The position numbers and the translations under genes are program-made. The notes under the pieces were generated by a model. The model was not told the origin of the DNA. It did not search any database and was given only the letters and a program-made list of their open reading frames with translations. DNA of 5,994 nt from an uncultured Alphaproteobacteria bacterium (lineage in GTDB: Bacteria > Pseudomonadota > Alphaproteobacteria > Caulobacterales > Parvularculaceae): contig CALKYG010000085.1 in NCBI GenBank assembly GCA_938003575.1, positions 1 to 5,994 on the forward strand. The letters run 5' to 3'. Every line of letters begins with the position of its first letter. The first letter of the stretch is position 1. Below are positions 4,979 to 5,994 of this stretch, piece by piece.

Positions 4979-5317
4979 ATGGAAATCGAATTGATGCTGA
5001 AGCAGGATTTTGCGGCGCTCGCAAAGCGTTTGTACGCTGACGGATTCGCCGATCGGGTGCTGCGGAGGGTCGGCGGCGTCGACCGCTTTCGGCTGGCCGT
5101 CGTAGGCGGCGCCGGCGCGGCGGGCGCGGCCGTTGCGGCCTCGCAGTTTGAAACGCTCGTCCTTGCGCTCAGCCAGTCTGTTCCGATGCTCGCCAAGCTG
5201 ACGGTCGCCGACAGCTCCGTCGCGCTCAATCTCGGCGCCGCGCCGATCCTGTTGACGACGCTGCTTTTCGCGCTCGTGGGCGGCGCAACCGCATTGATCG
5301 TTCCCGGCTCGCGCTAA
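4979..5317 (+). CDS. Small two-helix membrane protein downstream of the ECF sigma factor
   Basis: A 112-residue protein that I do not recognise. An N-terminal soluble part of about 36 residues, MEIELMLKQDFAALAKRLYA then DGFADRVLRRVGGVDRFR, is amphipathic and charged. It is followed by a Gly/Ala-rich hydrophobic helix at about 38-56, an intervening segment ETLVLALSQSVPMLAKLTVA that is itself fairly hydrophobic, and a C-terminal helix at about 86-108. It should be an inner-membrane protein with a cytoplasmic N-terminus. It begins 11 bases after the sigma factor stop, behind an SD that overlaps that stop, so the two genes form a transcription and translation unit. The position is that of an anti-sigma factor, and the N-terminal part could bind the sigma factor, but it is short and has no zinc-binding motif, so this is inference. 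Its TAA at 5315-5317 overlaps the stop of the convergent gene. Confidence 0.82.
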   Translation: MEIELMLKQDFAALAKRLYADGFADRVLRRVGGVDRFRLAVVGGAGAAGAAVAASQFETLVLALSQSVPMLAKLTVADSSVALNLGAAPILLTTLLFALVGGATALIVPGSR

Positions 5318-5994
5318 CCCGCCGCGCTTTCGCGATAGAGCTGCCCCCAGAGGCCTGCGCTGACGCCGTAAGTGAAGGCCGTCCACAGGATCGTGAAGGC
5401 GATTCCGGTCACCGCCCAGAGCCAGCCGAAAAACGGATAGACCCATTCGCCGCCCTCGCCGCCGCCGATGAGCCGGGCATAGCTCTCGACCGCCATCGCC
5501 AGATAGCCGAACACCGCGAAGACCGCCCCGCCGCCCAGCCAGACGAGCAGGATCTGCGCGCCGAAAAGAATGACGCCCAGAAGGAAGAAAGAGAGCCCCA
5601 GCCGCAGGACGTCATAGCGGCGCGTCACGTTGAACGCGCCCGAAAACGCCATCGAGCGGCGGCAGACGGCGACGCCGGCGTAAGGAAAGAGCCGCAGGGA
5701 GAAAAACCCCGCGATCGCGAGCGCGGCGCTGATGAAAAGCGCGACGCCGAGCGTGTCCGGCGACAGCGCCCCGTACAGGGGCGCGCCCCCCGCGGCGGTC
5801 ATCAGCTTGCTCAGCAGCTTGACGACGTTCACGTAAATGAAAATGCACAGGGTCAGAAACACGATGACCGCGCCGGTGACCCCAAGCGTTCTGCCGATGA
5901 GACCGATCCCCGCCGCCCGGTCTTCGCGCTTCGGCCTCAGGTGCAGGATGAGGAGCGCAATGAGGAACGCCGCAATCCCGGCGGAGGCCGCGCC
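5314..5994 (-). CDS. Multi-helix integral membrane protein (N-terminus cut by window edge)
   Basis: The frame is open from the right edge to TAG 5316-5314, giving 226 residues. A GTG at 5862-5860 could start a 182-residue form, but the 44 residues before it are also hydrophobic coding sequence (AAFLIALLILHLRPKREDR, then LGVTGAVIVFLTLCIF) with no stop, so the true start is probably outside. About six helices are predicted in the visible part, at roughly 4-19, 38-57, 82-103, 131-153, 155-172 and 186-210. The stretch RLFPYAGVAVCRRSMAFSGA, then FNVTRRYDVLRL before a helix, recalls the conserved 'slreAWrlTrG..wrl' motif of the membrane domain found in glycerophosphodiesterase-like and related proteins of unknown function; this is a weak resemblance. 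No signal or catalytic motif is seen. It converges on the sigma factor cluster with overlapping stop codons and no room for a terminator. Confidence 0.78.
   Translation of the reverse strand, partial: GAASAGIAAFLIALLILHLRPKREDRAAGIGLIGRTLGVTGAVIVFLTLCIFIYVNVVKLLSKLMTAAGGAPLYGALSPDTLGVALFISAALAIAGFFSLRLFPYAGVAVCRRSMAFSGAFNVTRRYDVLRLGLSFFLLGVILFGAQILLVWLGGGAVFAVFGYLAMAVESYARLIGGGEGGEWVYPFFGWLWAVTGIAFTILWTAFTYGVSAGLWGQLYRESAAG

Overview
The window is GC-rich, densely coded DNA, most likely from an alphaproteobacterium. Two things point there: an IscR-type regulator, a NifS/IscS-class cysteine desulfurase and SufB lie in one operon, and the small membrane proteins and the COG2945-type hydrolase fit this class. 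I cannot name the genus from the sequence.

Left part (1-2265, minus strand): the start of a suf Fe-S cluster assembly operon, transcribed right to left. The order is iscR (Rrf2 family), cysteine desulfurase, a DUF1330 protein, a two-helix membrane protein, and the first 35 codons of sufB, which runs off the left edge. All four junctions overlap by 1-4 bases, so the operon looks translationally coupled throughout. The desulfurase would supply persulfide sulfur to the SufB scaffold and IscR would sense Fe-S status. The DUF1330 and membrane genes are unexpected passengers.

Divergent control region (2266-2530): it holds a near-perfect E. coli-like type 1 IscR box at 2393-2417. The box covers the -35 of a minus-strand promoter facing iscR and abuts a -10-like TATAAA facing the other way, towards an alpha/beta hydrolase. 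One site could therefore control the suf operon and the hydrolase together.

Middle (2531-3960, plus strand): the hydrolase with an intact Ser-Asp-His triad; a 114-residue protein of unknown function, probably beta-rich; and an 85-codon ORF that looks like an aquaporin Z gene whose first 10 codons are joined directly to its last transmembrane helix, that is, an internally deleted remnant.

Right part (4017-5994): a plus-strand cluster of three closely spaced genes (DUF6249-like three-helix membrane protein, ECF sigma factor, small two-helix membrane protein), probably one sigma-signalling unit in which the membrane proteins are candidate regulators. It meets a convergent multi-helix membrane protein gene that is cut by the right edge; the two stop codons overlap. 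I saw no tRNA, rRNA, CRISPR array, insertion sequence or clear intrinsic terminator.
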